Of a stretch of 64,000 nt of DNA, positions 46,110-54,042 are shown in pieces. Numbering within the stretch: position 1 is the first letter of the stretch; each line of letters starts with the position of its first letter. The position numbers and the translations under genes were made by a program. A model generated the notes under the pieces. It saw only the letters and a program-made list of their open reading frames with translations, ran no database searches and was not told the DNA's origin. Source of the stretch: CAVVJA01 sp963809815 (GTDB taxonomy: Bacteria; Actinomycetota; Actinomycetes; Mycobacteriales; Jatrophihabitantaceae); the NCBI GenBank assembly GCA_963809815.1, contig CAWELM010000018.1, positions 1-64,000 of the forward strand, written 5' to 3'.

Positions 46110-47336
46110 CAGTGCAAGCCCTTCGCGAGCGGACCCAATGCCAGCGCCGGGAAGTAGGTGAGGGCGACGACGATGATCGTCACGCCGGTCAGCAGGCCGA
46201 TGAAGAGCAGCCGATGCGTTGGTAATGTGCCGTCGGACGCGGGTGTCATCCGTTGCTTGGACAACGACCCAGCTAGCCCGAGCACGAATACCATCGGCAG
46301 GAATCGCCCTAGTAGCATGACGATTCCCAATGCGGTGTTGTACCAAGTCGTGTTGACCGATATACCGGCGAACGCACTGCCGTTGTTGTTCGCGGCCGAG
46401 GTGAAGGCGTAGAGGACCTCGGCAAACCCGTGTGGACCGGTGTTCAGCATGCCGGCCCGCTGACCCGGCAAGGCCATCGCGATCGCAGCGCCAACGAGCA
46501 CCAGCGCCGGTGTGGTGAGCAGGTACAGGGAGGCGATCTTGACTTCTCGGGCGCGAAGCTTCTTACCGAGATACTCCGGCGTCCGGCCGACCATCAGACC
46601 CGCGACGAACACGGTAATGACAGCAAGGATCAAGATTCCGTACAGGCCCGAACCGGTACCGCCTGGCGCGACCTCACCGAGCATCATGTTCAGGAGCGTC
46701 ATCGCGCCGCCCAGGCTGGTGTAGCTGTCGTGGAAGCTGTCCACCGCGCCGGTCGACGTGAGCGTTGTGCCGTCAGCGAATGCCGCCGAGTCCGGCACCC
46801 CGAATCGCGTCTCAGTGCCTTCCGTACTCGCACCGACCGCGGTGGGAACCGTGCCATGGTGTACGCCTTGGAACACGGTCAGCAGAATCACGCTGGTCAC
46901 CGCGAGAATGGCCATGACCGTCACAATCGCCCGGCCCTGCCGGCGGTCGCCGACCATGACGCCGAAAGTGCGCGGCAGCGAGAAGGAGATACATAGAAGC
47001 AGGAAGATCTCTATCCAATTCGTCCACGTCGTCGGGTTCTCGAACGGGTGCGCGGAGTTGGCGTTGAAAAAGCCACCGCCATTCGTGCCGAGCTCCTTGA
47101 TGACCTCCTGCGATGATCGACACCGCGCTGAAGGCCAGCACCGATCGCAAATAGCGGCCCCACCCCTGCTCGGCATCGGGATCGATTCCGCCGAGACGGT
47201 ATATCACCCGCTCCGCCCGAAGGTGGTGCGTCGTAGTGAGCACCCGGGCCATGTAGTCACCGAATGGGCGGTACACAACCGCCAGCGCGAGAACGATTGT
47301 GTCGACGAATATGACGCCGGCCCAGGTGGTCGTCAT
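46109..47336 (-). pseudogene. kdpA: kdpA with an internal out-of-frame deletion
   Basis: The potassium-translocating subunit. The N-terminal 73 residues (VYRPFGDYMARVL, VIYRLGGIDPDAEQGWGRYL, LAFSAVS) run from the ATG at 47336 to about 47118. Four bases later the sequence resumes in another frame at SQEVIKELGTNGGGFFNANS and continues 334 residues to 46109. Full KdpA has about 550 residues, so roughly 145 residues, including the first potassium-filter loops, are missing. The C-terminal part still shows NNNGSAFAGI, part of the last filter region. Deletion plus frameshift make this non-functional. Confidence 0.9.
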
Positions 47337-47425
47337 CAGAACTTCTCCGGCAGCACCAGAGCCACGATCAAGAAGATGGTGAGTGCGATGGAGAGGATCA
47401 GTCAGACGATGTTGGCTGCGCTCAT
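47336..47425 (-). pseudogene. kdpF: kdpF with an in-frame stop at codon 8
   Basis: The ATG at 47425 opens MSAANIV, then TGA (47404-47402), then LILSIALTIFLIVALVLPEK and F before the natural stop overlapping kdpA. KdpF is a 29-residue single-helix subunit; the stop sits where a glycine (GGA) is usual, one base change away. The short helix is otherwise perfectly kept. Confidence 0.85.
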
Positions 47426-47435
47426 TTCTCGTCGC

Positions 47436-47520
47436 TCACAGCTTCTCGGCCCCGTGTACGACTAACGCGAGCAGCGCGAACAGTGCAATGGTCAGCGCGA
47501 CCGAACACCACCTCACCCAC
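47436..47520 (-). pseudogene. Small membrane peptide that precedes kdpF in actinobacteria, probably frameshifted
   Basis: A GTG at 47520 with AGGAGG nine bases upstream starts VGEVVF; one base later the frame must shift to read VALTIALFALLALVVHGAEKL and a TGA at 47436-47438. Such a 27-residue one-helix peptide commonly precedes kdpF in actinomycetes. Without the shift, a GTG at 47516 could start the helix directly but is badly spaced from the ribosome binding site. Confidence 0.5.
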
Positions 47521-47773
47521 GACGATCGACCTCCTTGTGGGCGTCCCGGATCCGAGGTCGAACGCCCGGATCGCCGGCGCCAGTGCCGCCGGCTCACTCA
47601 GTGAAGCGGTGGCAGAGGTCGCGATGCGCGGTTTGCGCCGCGCCCTCACGGCTTCGTCACGAACCCCTCGCGGTTTGGCTACGCCATCTCGGTGCCGGTG
47701 CGAGCCCGATCACGTCCAGCGATCCGTGCGTTAGGGCGTGGCGCTTAGCCGCTCCGCGGCCTAGCGTGAAGCC

Positions 47774-47914
47774 ATGGGAGACATAGGTGACGAGCGCCGT
47801 CGGATCGAAGTCCTTCCGTTGAGGGAGCCGGATCGCGTCGAGGAGCATCCACCGGCGCGCTCCCCCGCATCCGAGCCGGCGGAGCCCGTTCGAGAGCCAC
47901 AGCCCAGCTCGTAG
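47774..47914 (+). CDS. Short proline/glutamate-rich conserved peptide
   Basis: The protein has 46 residues. It begins MGDIGDERRRIEVLPLREPD and then becomes a Pro/Glu/Ala-rich tail. Short proteins with an MGDI(G)-x-E-x-R-R-I-E-V-L-P opening recur in actinobacteria without known function. The ATG has a weak GTGAAGCC upstream. The next gene starts 14 bases after its stop, so they are likely co-transcribed. Confidence 0.5.
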   Translation: MGDIGDERRRIEVLPLREPDRVEEHPPARSPASEPAEPVREPQPSS

Positions 47915-47928
47915 CCGCAGGCACGGTC

Positions 47929-48759
47929 ATGGACGCGTTCGCAGGGTTCGAGCCACAGGTCGGCGAGATCCGCGCCGTGCGCAGTTTCCGCGTCGGCCCG
48001 GACGGGACGCTGTACCCGTTGTTCAGCGATCAGGCGTGGGTCGACGGCACCAACACGGCCCGATGTCGGGTAACCCCTGACGATCCCGACCACGGCGCAC
48101 CGGACCCGGAGTGCACGTGCGGCTTCTACGCCTACGCGTCCGCCCGCGCCGCGGACGAGTATCCGCACGCGCGTCACGTGCTGGCGGTTGTGGCGTGCTG
48201 GGGTCGGGTCATCGCCGGCTCGCGCGGCGTCCGGGCGGAAAAGGCACGCATCGAGGCGATCTGGATGTCGCCCAAGGTGCCGGAGTATTTACGTCGTGCG
48301 GTGACCGCCCGCTACCCGTCCGCGGTGGTGGAGTCGGACGTCGATCAGCTACTCGCGGATCATCCGCCGAGCGAGCTCTCCTGCTACGACCCGCAGCCGC
48401 CGCGTGAACCCCGGGCTCGTCAGATAGCCACCCGGCTCGCGGTCGGGGTCGCCTTGTTCAGTGGCGTGTTGCCGCAGCAGTGGCTTGGCGGCACGCGCAG
48501 CGCCTACCTGTTGTGGAGCGCGGAGGTGATCGCGCTCGTCACGGCGGCAGTGATCATCCGGCTCCGGCATCGAGACGCGGTGGCGCGCCGGCGGGTGCTC
48601 GTCCTGGGCACGGCGGCCCTATGGGTCGTCGCACCCCTCGCGGGAGCGGCCGGCGTGCTTCTCTTGCGCCTGCCGTTGCTCCAACTGACCGCGCTCGCGC
48701 TGGCCCAACGGGCAACGCTGTTCCGATCGGCGCGCTCGTTCCCGGCCGAGATCGGCTGA
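47929..48759 (+). CDS. Conserved actinobacterial protein with C-terminal membrane helices
   Basis: The protein has 276 residues. The soluble N-terminal domain (about 1-160) contains FEPQVGEIRAVRSFRVGPDG, APDPECTCGFYAYASA and KARIEAIWMSP. Three or four membrane helices follow from about residue 165 (LAVGVALFSGVLPQQW, LWSAEVIALVTAAVIIRL, LGTAALWVVAPLAGAAGVLL). The CxCGFYAY motif is typical of a family of unknown function. It precedes kdpE by nine bases and may be co-expressed with it. Confidence 0.75.
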   Translation: MDAFAGFEPQVGEIRAVRSFRVGPDGTLYPLFSDQAWVDGTNTARCRVTPDDPDHGAPDPECTCGFYAYASARAADEYPHARHVLAVVACWGRVIAGSRGVRAEKARIEAIWMSPKVPEYLRRAVTARYPSAVVESDVDQLLADHPPSELSCYDPQPPREPRARQIATRLAVGVALFSGVLPQQWLGGTRSAYLLWSAEVIALVTAAVIIRLRHRDAVARRRVLVLGTAALWVVAPLAGAAGVLLLRLPLLQLTALALAQRATLFRSARSFPAEIG

Positions 48760-48768
48760 CCGAGAGGC

Positions 48769-49446
48769 GTGCCTCGAGTTCTCATCGTCGACGACGAGCC
48801 GACGTTGCTGCGTGCCCTAGCGATGAACTTCACGGCGCGCGACTACGAGGTCGTGCAAGCGCGGACCGGCACTGAGGCACTGACCTCGGCGGCCCGCGAC
48901 CGGCCAGATCTCATCGTCCTGGATCTCGGGCTGCCGGACGTTTCCGGCGTCGACGTGATCCGCGGCGTCCGCGCTCACGCCGAGACCCCGATCATCGTGC
49001 TCTCCGCCCGCATCGGCAGCCCGGACAAGGTGCAAGCGCTCGATCTCGGGGCGGACGATTACGTCACCAAGCCGTTCAGCATGCAGGAGCTGCTCGCCCG
49101 GGTGCGCGCGGTAACTCGCCGAACCGAGCCAGCCGTCGCGGCAGCACCTATCCAGCTGGGAGACGTCACGGTCGACCTCGCGGCCACCACCGCCACCCGC
49201 TCCAACGGCGAACGCATTCATCTCACGCCGACCGAGTGGCATCTGCTGACGGCGCTCATGCGTGAACCGGGCCGGCTCGTGAGGTCGCGCGCTTTGCTGA
49301 CCGACCTACGAGGAGCGCCGGACCACACCGATCCGAGCTACCTGCGGATATTCATGGCGCAGCTGCGGCGCAAGCTCGAACCGGAGCCCAGCCGGCCTCG
49401 ATATCTGATCACCGAGCCAGGGATGGGCTACCGCTTTCAGCCCTGA
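48769..49446 (+). CDS. kdpE: Response regulator KdpE, intact
   Basis: The protein has 225 residues. The receiver opens VPRVLIVDDEPTLLRALAMN with Asp52 in VLDLGLPDVSG and DDYVTKPFSMQELLAR. The OmpR-type DNA-binding domain reads HLTPTEWHLLTALMREPGRL and FMAQLRRKLEPEPSRPRYLI, ending TEPGMGYRFQP, the KdpE hallmark. It normally activates kdpFABC under KdpD control. Here it is on the opposite strand and 5 kb from kdpD, downstream of a membrane-protein gene. The start is GTG 48769 with GAGAGG six bases upstream. Confidence 0.93.
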   Translation: MPRVLIVDDEPTLLRALAMNFTARDYEVVQARTGTEALTSAARDRPDLIVLDLGLPDVSGVDVIRGVRAHAETPIIVLSARIGSPDKVQALDLGADDYVTKPFSMQELLARVRAVTRRTEPAVAAAPIQLGDVTVDLAATTATRSNGERIHLTPTEWHLLTALMREPGRLVRSRALLTDLRGAPDHTDPSYLRIFMAQLRRKLEPEPSRPRYLITEPGMGYRFQP

Positions 49447-49454
49447 CCGGGACG

Positions 49455-50867
49455 ATGCACCGCACGCCGCGGGCCAGTGCGGAACCGGGGCAGCGGCGTC
49501 GCGCGAGAGGCCAGCCGACGCCCTGGGCGACACGCCACAGCGGCGGCATGCGGCAGCCTTCCATTGGTTCGGCAGACTGGTCCACTGTGACCGCTGGCCA
49601 CCCTGTGCGAGCCCTGCTGCGCCGCACGGTGTCCAAAGCGTGGCACGACCGGATACTGGGCCTGTCCGCCGAGGCCGCCTTCTGGCAGTTGCTCAGCTTG
49701 CCTCCGCTCATCCTGGCCAGCATCGCCTCACTCGGATATGTGGCGAACTGGTTCGGACCGGACACGGTCAGCCGGGTACAAACCCAGATCGAAGCAGCGC
49801 TCAGCCGCGGCTTCAGCAGCGAGTTCGTGAACGAAACGATCGGCCCAACGCTCAACGAGGTCCTGCACGGCCAGCGCATCGGCCTTATCAGCATCGGCTT
49901 CATCCTGGCGCTCTGGGCCGGGTCATCAGGCACCGCCACTTATGTCAACACCATCACGATTGCCTACGACATGCGCGATCAGCGCGGTGCCGTGCGCAGC
50001 CGACTGCTGGCGCTCAGCCTGTTTCTCGGCATGGTCTTGATCGGCATCATCGCGCTGCCGCTCCTCGTGCTGAGCCCGAGAGTCGTCGTTAACCTCTTTC
50101 CGGACACCGCCCGCCCGACTGCTCGTTCGATCGTGAACGGGGCTTACTACCCGACGCTCGTCGTTCTGTTACTGATCGGCCTGACGACGCTGTATCACCT
50201 CGCGCCGCCGCGCCGGCTGCCGTGGCGTCGGGGGGTGCCGGGCGCCGTGCTGGCCTTCGCGGTGTTCTTCGGCGGCGCAGCCGGCCTGCGTAGCTATATC
50301 ACGTTCATCGTCCATCAGAGCCACGCGTACGGGACCCTGGCGGGGCCGATCGCCGCCCTGCTGTTCCTGTTCGTGCTGGCGCTCGGCGTGCTGCTCGGTG
50401 CGGAGTTCAACGCGGCGATCGAATGGATGTGGCCCTCGCCCGAGCGCCGGCCGCGGGCACTGCACCCTCGACGGTGGAAATGGCTTGAGAAAGAACAGTC
50501 GTCGACCGGCCCGGAACCGATTGCGCAGTCCGCAGACCCGCCGTGGCCTCCTGACCCGATCGTGAGAGCCGCTGACCCGATCGCTCGACCGGCTGAGCCG
50601 AAAGCACAACGCGCTGGCCCGACCAGACAACCCGCTGACCCAAACGCGCGTCGCGCCCAGCCGAACGCACCACCCACTGACCCGCAACCCATTGACCCGA
50701 ACGCGCAACCCGCTGGCCCGACCGCGCAACCGGTTGACCCGAACGCGCAACCCGCTGGCCCGAACGCGCAACCCGCTGCCCCGACCGCGCAACCCGCTGG
50801 CCCGATCAGGCAGCCGGCTGACTCGGTCACTCGACCCGTCGATCCGACCAGACCGCCAGCCGGCTGA
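49455..50867 (+). CDS. YihY/BrkB-type membrane protein with repeat-rich C-terminal tail
   Basis: The protein has 470 residues. The core (about 50-335) is a six-helix YihY/virulence factor BrkB domain: LGLSAEAAFWQLLSLPPLIL, SLFLGMVLIGIIALPLLVLS and FVHQ-like IVHQSHAYGTLAGPIAALLF. The last roughly 125 residues are a proline-rich tail of seven-residue repeats related to PNAQPAG. Family members rarely carry such a tail. The first ATG is at 49455; ATG 49548 would remove 31 basic residues. It follows kdpE by eight bases. BrkB proteins are membrane proteins once thought to be RNase BN; the transport role is unproven. Confidence 0.85.
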   Translation: MHRTPRASAEPGQRRRARGQPTPWATRHSGGMRQPSIGSADWSTVTAGHPVRALLRRTVSKAWHDRILGLSAEAAFWQLLSLPPLILASIASLGYVANWFGPDTVSRVQTQIEAALSRGFSSEFVNETIGPTLNEVLHGQRIGLISIGFILALWAGSSGTATYVNTITIAYDMRDQRGAVRSRLLALSLFLGMVLIGIIALPLLVLSPRVVVNLFPDTARPTARSIVNGAYYPTLVVLLLIGLTTLYHLAPPRRLPWRRGVPGAVLAFAVFFGGAAGLRSYITFIVHQSHAYGTLAGPIAALLFLFVLALGVLLGAEFNAAIEWMWPSPERRPRALHPRRWKWLEKEQSSTGPEPIAQSADPPWPPDPIVRAADPIARPAEPKAQRAGPTRQPADPNARRAQPNAPPTDPQPIDPNAQPAGPTAQPVDPNAQPAGPNAQPAAPTAQPAGPIRQPADSVTRPVDPTRPPAG

Positions 50868-50990
50868 CCCGTTACTCGACCGTCGATCCGACCAGACCGC
50901 CCGCTGACCCGGTCACTCCAGCCGCCCAGCCGAACGCACCACTCACCGACCGCTACTCGACCCGCAGGCCCGAATACTCCAGCTCCTATT
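50519..50990 (+). repeat. Degenerate 21-bp tandem repeats in and beyond the YihY tail
   Basis: A 21-base unit like CCGAACGCGCAACCCGCTGGC recurs many times with drift, coding PNAQPAG. The pattern continues past the stop at 50865-50867 to about 50990 in out-of-phase or mutated copies. The stop codon therefore lies inside the repeat tract. Confidence 0.75.
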
Positions 50991-51100
50991 CCTGGGCTAA
51001 CGGCGTTACGCAACCGTCCAGGCCGCAAGAAACCGGACCGGCTGCCCGCGGGCAGAGGCCCGGCAGGATCCGGGCTATTCGGTTCGAAACGGCGCCGCTG

Positions 51101-51340
51101 TCAGCCGTCCGACCCGCCTCCGGATGGCAGGCTGTCGTAAATCTCTTTGCACCGGGGACACACGGGCGAACCGGGTTTCGGCGCCTTGGTGACGGGGAAG
51201 ACCTCACCGCACAACGCCTGTACGAACGTGCCCATAACGGCGCTCTCGGCGATCTTCGCCTTGCGAACGTAATGAAATAGCTCGTCGCCGGTGTCGGCGT
51301 CGGAGGTTTTCGGCGACTCAAGGATTTCGGTGCTCGTCAC
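51101..51340 (-). CDS. DUF3039 zinc-binding protein
   Basis: The protein has 79 residues. It contains FHYVRKAKIAESAVMGTFVQ then ALCGEVF and SPVCPRCKEIYDSL; His23, Cys44, Cys61 and Cys64 can hold zinc. DUF3039 is present in nearly all actinobacteria near sigB/ideR. Its function is unknown. It is monocistronic on the minus strand. Confidence 0.9.
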   Translation of the reverse strand: MTSTEILESPKTSDADTGDELFHYVRKAKIAESAVMGTFVQALCGEVFPVTKAPKPGSPVCPRCKEIYDSLPSGGGSDG

Positions 51341-51483
51341 AGGCCCGATTGTGCCACCCAGTGGATAGGCGCCGGGGTGCCTGCTAATGGGATGACTTCG
51401 CCCCGGCCGACGAGGTTCGGCTCCTCAGGCCGAGGAGGTTAGACGGGCCAGCCCGGCGGTTGCTGGGCCGACCCGAGCCTCGA

Positions 51484-51807
51484 TCAGCCCTCGATCGTGC
51501 GATCCTTCTCCGACGCCGCTGGGAGTTCCCGGTCTGAACGCGCCATCCGACGAAGGAGGCGCCCGCGATTCCTCGGCGGGCGGTCGTTGGCAAGGATCAC
51601 CGCTGACCACGGCAGAACGGCGCCACCGACGATGAATGCGAGCGCCAGCCACAACGACACCTGGTAGATCAGCGCGGCGCCGATCACACACATCGTCCGC
51701 ACGGCCATCATGATCCCGTAGCGACGCCGCCGACGGTCGAGCTCGTCGTCCGGATTGACCGGCGCATCGGTAATCAGCACCGGGTCATCTCGATGCCGAC
51801 GGTTCAC
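51484..51807 (-). CDS. DUF3099 membrane protein
   Basis: The protein has 107 residues. The opening RDDPVLITDAPVNPDDELDR and two helices (IMMAVRTMCVIGAALIYQV, LWLALAFIVGGAVLPWSAVI) are family features. Its charged C-terminus ends RDRTIEG. The start is GTG 51807. It lies in the conserved sigB neighbourhood; role unknown. Confidence 0.88.
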   Translation of the reverse strand: MNRRHRDDPVLITDAPVNPDDELDRRRRRYGIMMAVRTMCVIGAALIYQVSLWLALAFIVGGAVLPWSAVILANDRPPRNRGRLLRRMARSDRELPAASEKDRTIEG

Positions 51808-51977
51808 ATCTCATGGATACACCTCATCGAGCCCCCGTGGCGGAAATGGCAGCAGATATGGCAGATCGTGCGCGAACGCGACGGACGCGCCGCGCCGACA
51901 GCACCCGGTGGGAGTGCCACGATCAGCACTGCGGCGCCTCCGGCCGGCGAAGACGCCTGGGATGAGAGCGTGGTGCG

Positions 51978-52403
51978 GTGCGAGCGCTCGTGCAGCGAGT
52001 ACGCGGAGCGGCCGTCAGCATCGACGGTCAGACCGTGGCCGCGATCGGGATCGGCCTCGTCGTCCTGGTCGGGGTCACCCACACCGACACAGACGCCGAG
52101 GCAGCGCAATTGGCGCGAAAGGTCCATGAGGTGCGGCTGCTGCGAGATGAGCAATCAATCGCGGACGTCACGGGATCAGCCGTCCTCGTTGTGAGCCAGT
52201 TCACTCTTTACGGCGACGGACGCAAGGGGCGACGTCCGACATGGGCCGCCGCCGCCGGTCGAGACGTTGCCGAGCCGTTGGTCGACGCATTCATCAGTGC
52301 GCTGCGAGCCCGGGGGGCACGGGTCGCCACTGGCGTATTCGGCGGGGATATGCGGCTCAGTCTCGTGAACGACGGGCCGGTGACGCTCTTGCTCGAGGTC
52401 TGA
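51978..52403 (+). CDS. dtd: D-aminoacyl-tRNA deacylase
   Basis: The protein has 141 residues. It removes D-amino acids (and glycine mischarged on tRNA-Ala) from tRNA. It starts MRALVQRV(R)GAAVSIDG-like and carries both active-site motifs, VVSQFTLYGDGRKGRRP and LVNDGPVTLLLEV; the Gly-cisPro-type motif of canonical DTD is here NDGPVT. The start is GTG 51978. It precedes sigB by about 215 bases. Confidence 0.93.
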   Translation: MRALVQRVRGAAVSIDGQTVAAIGIGLVVLVGVTHTDTDAEAAQLARKVHEVRLLRDEQSIADVTGSAVLVVSQFTLYGDGRKGRRPTWAAAAGRDVAEPLVDAFISALRARGARVATGVFGGDMRLSLVNDGPVTLLLEV

Positions 52404-52510
52404 TCGAGCGCTGGATTACCCGGTCATCCGCCCGCAACCAGGCCGGGCGGCGCACCGGTGCGCGCCTGCTGTGGCGGCGCTGAGAGACTCGTTACATACG
52501 GGCGGTGACG

Positions 52511-52537
52511 GGGAACACCAACGCTGATTGAACGTTG
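52511..52537 (+). promoter_or_regulatory. SigH/SigE-type promoter upstream of sigB
   Basis: GGGAAC at 52511-52516, a 17-base spacer and CGTTG at 52533-52537 fit the GGAA(C/T)-N17-18-GTT consensus of stress ECF sigma factors. M. tuberculosis sigB is transcribed from such a promoter. It implies a transcript start near 52545, which excludes the TTG at 52535 as the sigB start codon. Confidence 0.6.
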
Positions 52538-52618
52538 GAGATAGTGAACCTTCCGGACCGCTTATCACGAATTGGTGGTACGGCCCGCACCATCAAGAAC
52601 TTAGGTGGTCAGTCTCTA

Positions 52619-53956
52619 GTGACAACGTCTCGTACTGCCGGTGCCCACGCAAGTGGGCGGTCAGGCTCCGCTCGCGAGCCTCGCATCGCGGCACGCGGCC
52701 ATCGGTCCGCGCGTCCGGCGACGCCTGCGGCCGAGACCACCGCGCCTCGCCCCGCCGAGGACGCGGTGGTGATTGTCGATACCGATCTGCCAGCCCGCAG
52801 CGCCGAGCAGGAGTCGGACGAGCGAGCCAACCGCGCCGGCGTCGCCAAGCGCTCCACAGCCAAGACGTCGAAGTCCAAGGTTGCTGAGCAGCCCCCGTCG
52901 GCGGACGGTTTCGCTGCCTCCGGGGGTGGCCTTCCCGACACGCTCGACGCCCCGGACACCGTGGCGCTAGCCGTCGAGTCGGACACCGACGATGACGGGG
53001 TAGTTGCCGCAAGTGGTGCTTCACTCGCAGACCTGGACGAGGCGGCGGCATCCGCCGACCTGGTCCGGGTGTATCTCAACGAGATCGGCAAGGTGCCGCT
53101 GCTGACCGCAGCCGACGAGGTCGAGTTGGCCAAGCGCATCGAGGCGGGCCTGTATGCCGAGCACCTCTTGACCGCATCGAACTCGTTCAGTGCCGCCCGC
53201 CGGCGCGATCTGCGTGCTCTGGTCATCGACGGCAGCCGCGCGAAGGATCACCTGCTACGTGCCAACCTTCGGCTCGTGGTGTCCCTCGCGAAGCGGTACA
53301 CGGGCCACGGGATGCCCTTCCTCGACCTCATCCAGGAAGGCAATCTCGGCCTGATCCGGGCGGTCGAGAAGTTCGACTACACCAAGGGCTTCAAGTTCTC
53401 GACATACGCGACCTGGTGGATTCGGCAGGCGATCAGCCGAGCCATGGCCGATCAGTCCCGCACGATCCGCCTACCGGTCCATCTCGTCGAGCAGGTCAAC
53501 AAGCTGCAGCGGCTGCGCCGCGAGATGAATCAGACTTTGGGCCGGGAAGCGACCGACGCCGAGCTCGCGGTTGACCTCGACGTCCCAGAGGAGCGAATTC
53601 GGGAGCTTATCGACCTCTCGCGCGACCTGGTCAGTCTGGATCAGACGGTCGGAACCGACGACGACGCCGCGCTCGGCGACTTCATCGCCGATGACACGGC
53701 TCCGGCTGCCGAGGCCGCGGTCGAGGCCGGGCTAATGCGCACCCAGCTGCGTTCCGTGCTCGGCACGCTCGAGGCCCGGGAAGCCGCCGTGGTCCGAATG
53801 CGCTACGGGCTCGATGACGGACAGCCTCGGACACTTGACGAGATCGGTCGCGCGTTCAAGCTCTCCCGAGAGCGCATCCGGCAGATCGAGCGGGAGACGA
53901 TGGCTAAGCTGCGCCATCCCTCGCGCGCCCAGGCGCTCCGGGACTACCTGGAGTAA
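52619..53956 (+). CDS. sigB: SigB-like group 1/2 sigma-70 factor with long N-terminal extension
   Basis: The protein has 445 residues from GTG 52619. Residues 1 to about 130 are low-complexity, Ala/Ser/Asp-rich. Then come region 1.2 (ADLVRVYLNEIGKVPLLTAA), region 2 (ANLRLVVSLAKRYTGHG, FDYTKGFKFSTYATWWIRQA) and region 4 (RERIRQIERETMAKLRHPS). M. tuberculosis SigB is shorter (about 323 residues), so the extension is notable. Upstream GTG/TTG codons at 52544 and 52535 overlap or abut the promoter and are less likely starts. It precedes ideR as in mycobacteria. Confidence 0.9.
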   Translation: MTTSRTAGAHASGRSGSAREPRIAARGHRSARPATPAAETTAPRPAEDAVVIVDTDLPARSAEQESDERANRAGVAKRSTAKTSKSKVAEQPPSADGFAASGGGLPDTLDAPDTVALAVESDTDDDGVVAASGASLADLDEAAASADLVRVYLNEIGKVPLLTAADEVELAKRIEAGLYAEHLLTASNSFSAARRRDLRALVIDGSRAKDHLLRANLRLVVSLAKRYTGHGMPFLDLIQEGNLGLIRAVEKFDYTKGFKFSTYATWWIRQAISRAMADQSRTIRLPVHLVEQVNKLQRLRREMNQTLGREATDAELAVDLDVPEERIRELIDLSRDLVSLDQTVGTDDDAALGDFIADDTAPAAEAAVEAGLMRTQLRSVLGTLEAREAAVVRMRYGLDDGQPRTLDEIGRAFKLSRERIRQIERETMAKLRHPSRAQALRDYLE

Positions 53957-54042
53957 ATCGGCACCGACGACCCTCGGAGCGGGGGCTCTGTGACGGGCTA
54001 TGGCTCTACGATGTGAGCAGCAACCGTGAAAGAGAGCCGCTC

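Noticed and set aside
47521..47773. c-di-AMP (ydaO-type) riboswitch upstream of the kdp genes
   Set aside because: Such switches precede kdp in some actinobacteria, but I could not find the conserved pairing and loop words in this stretch.
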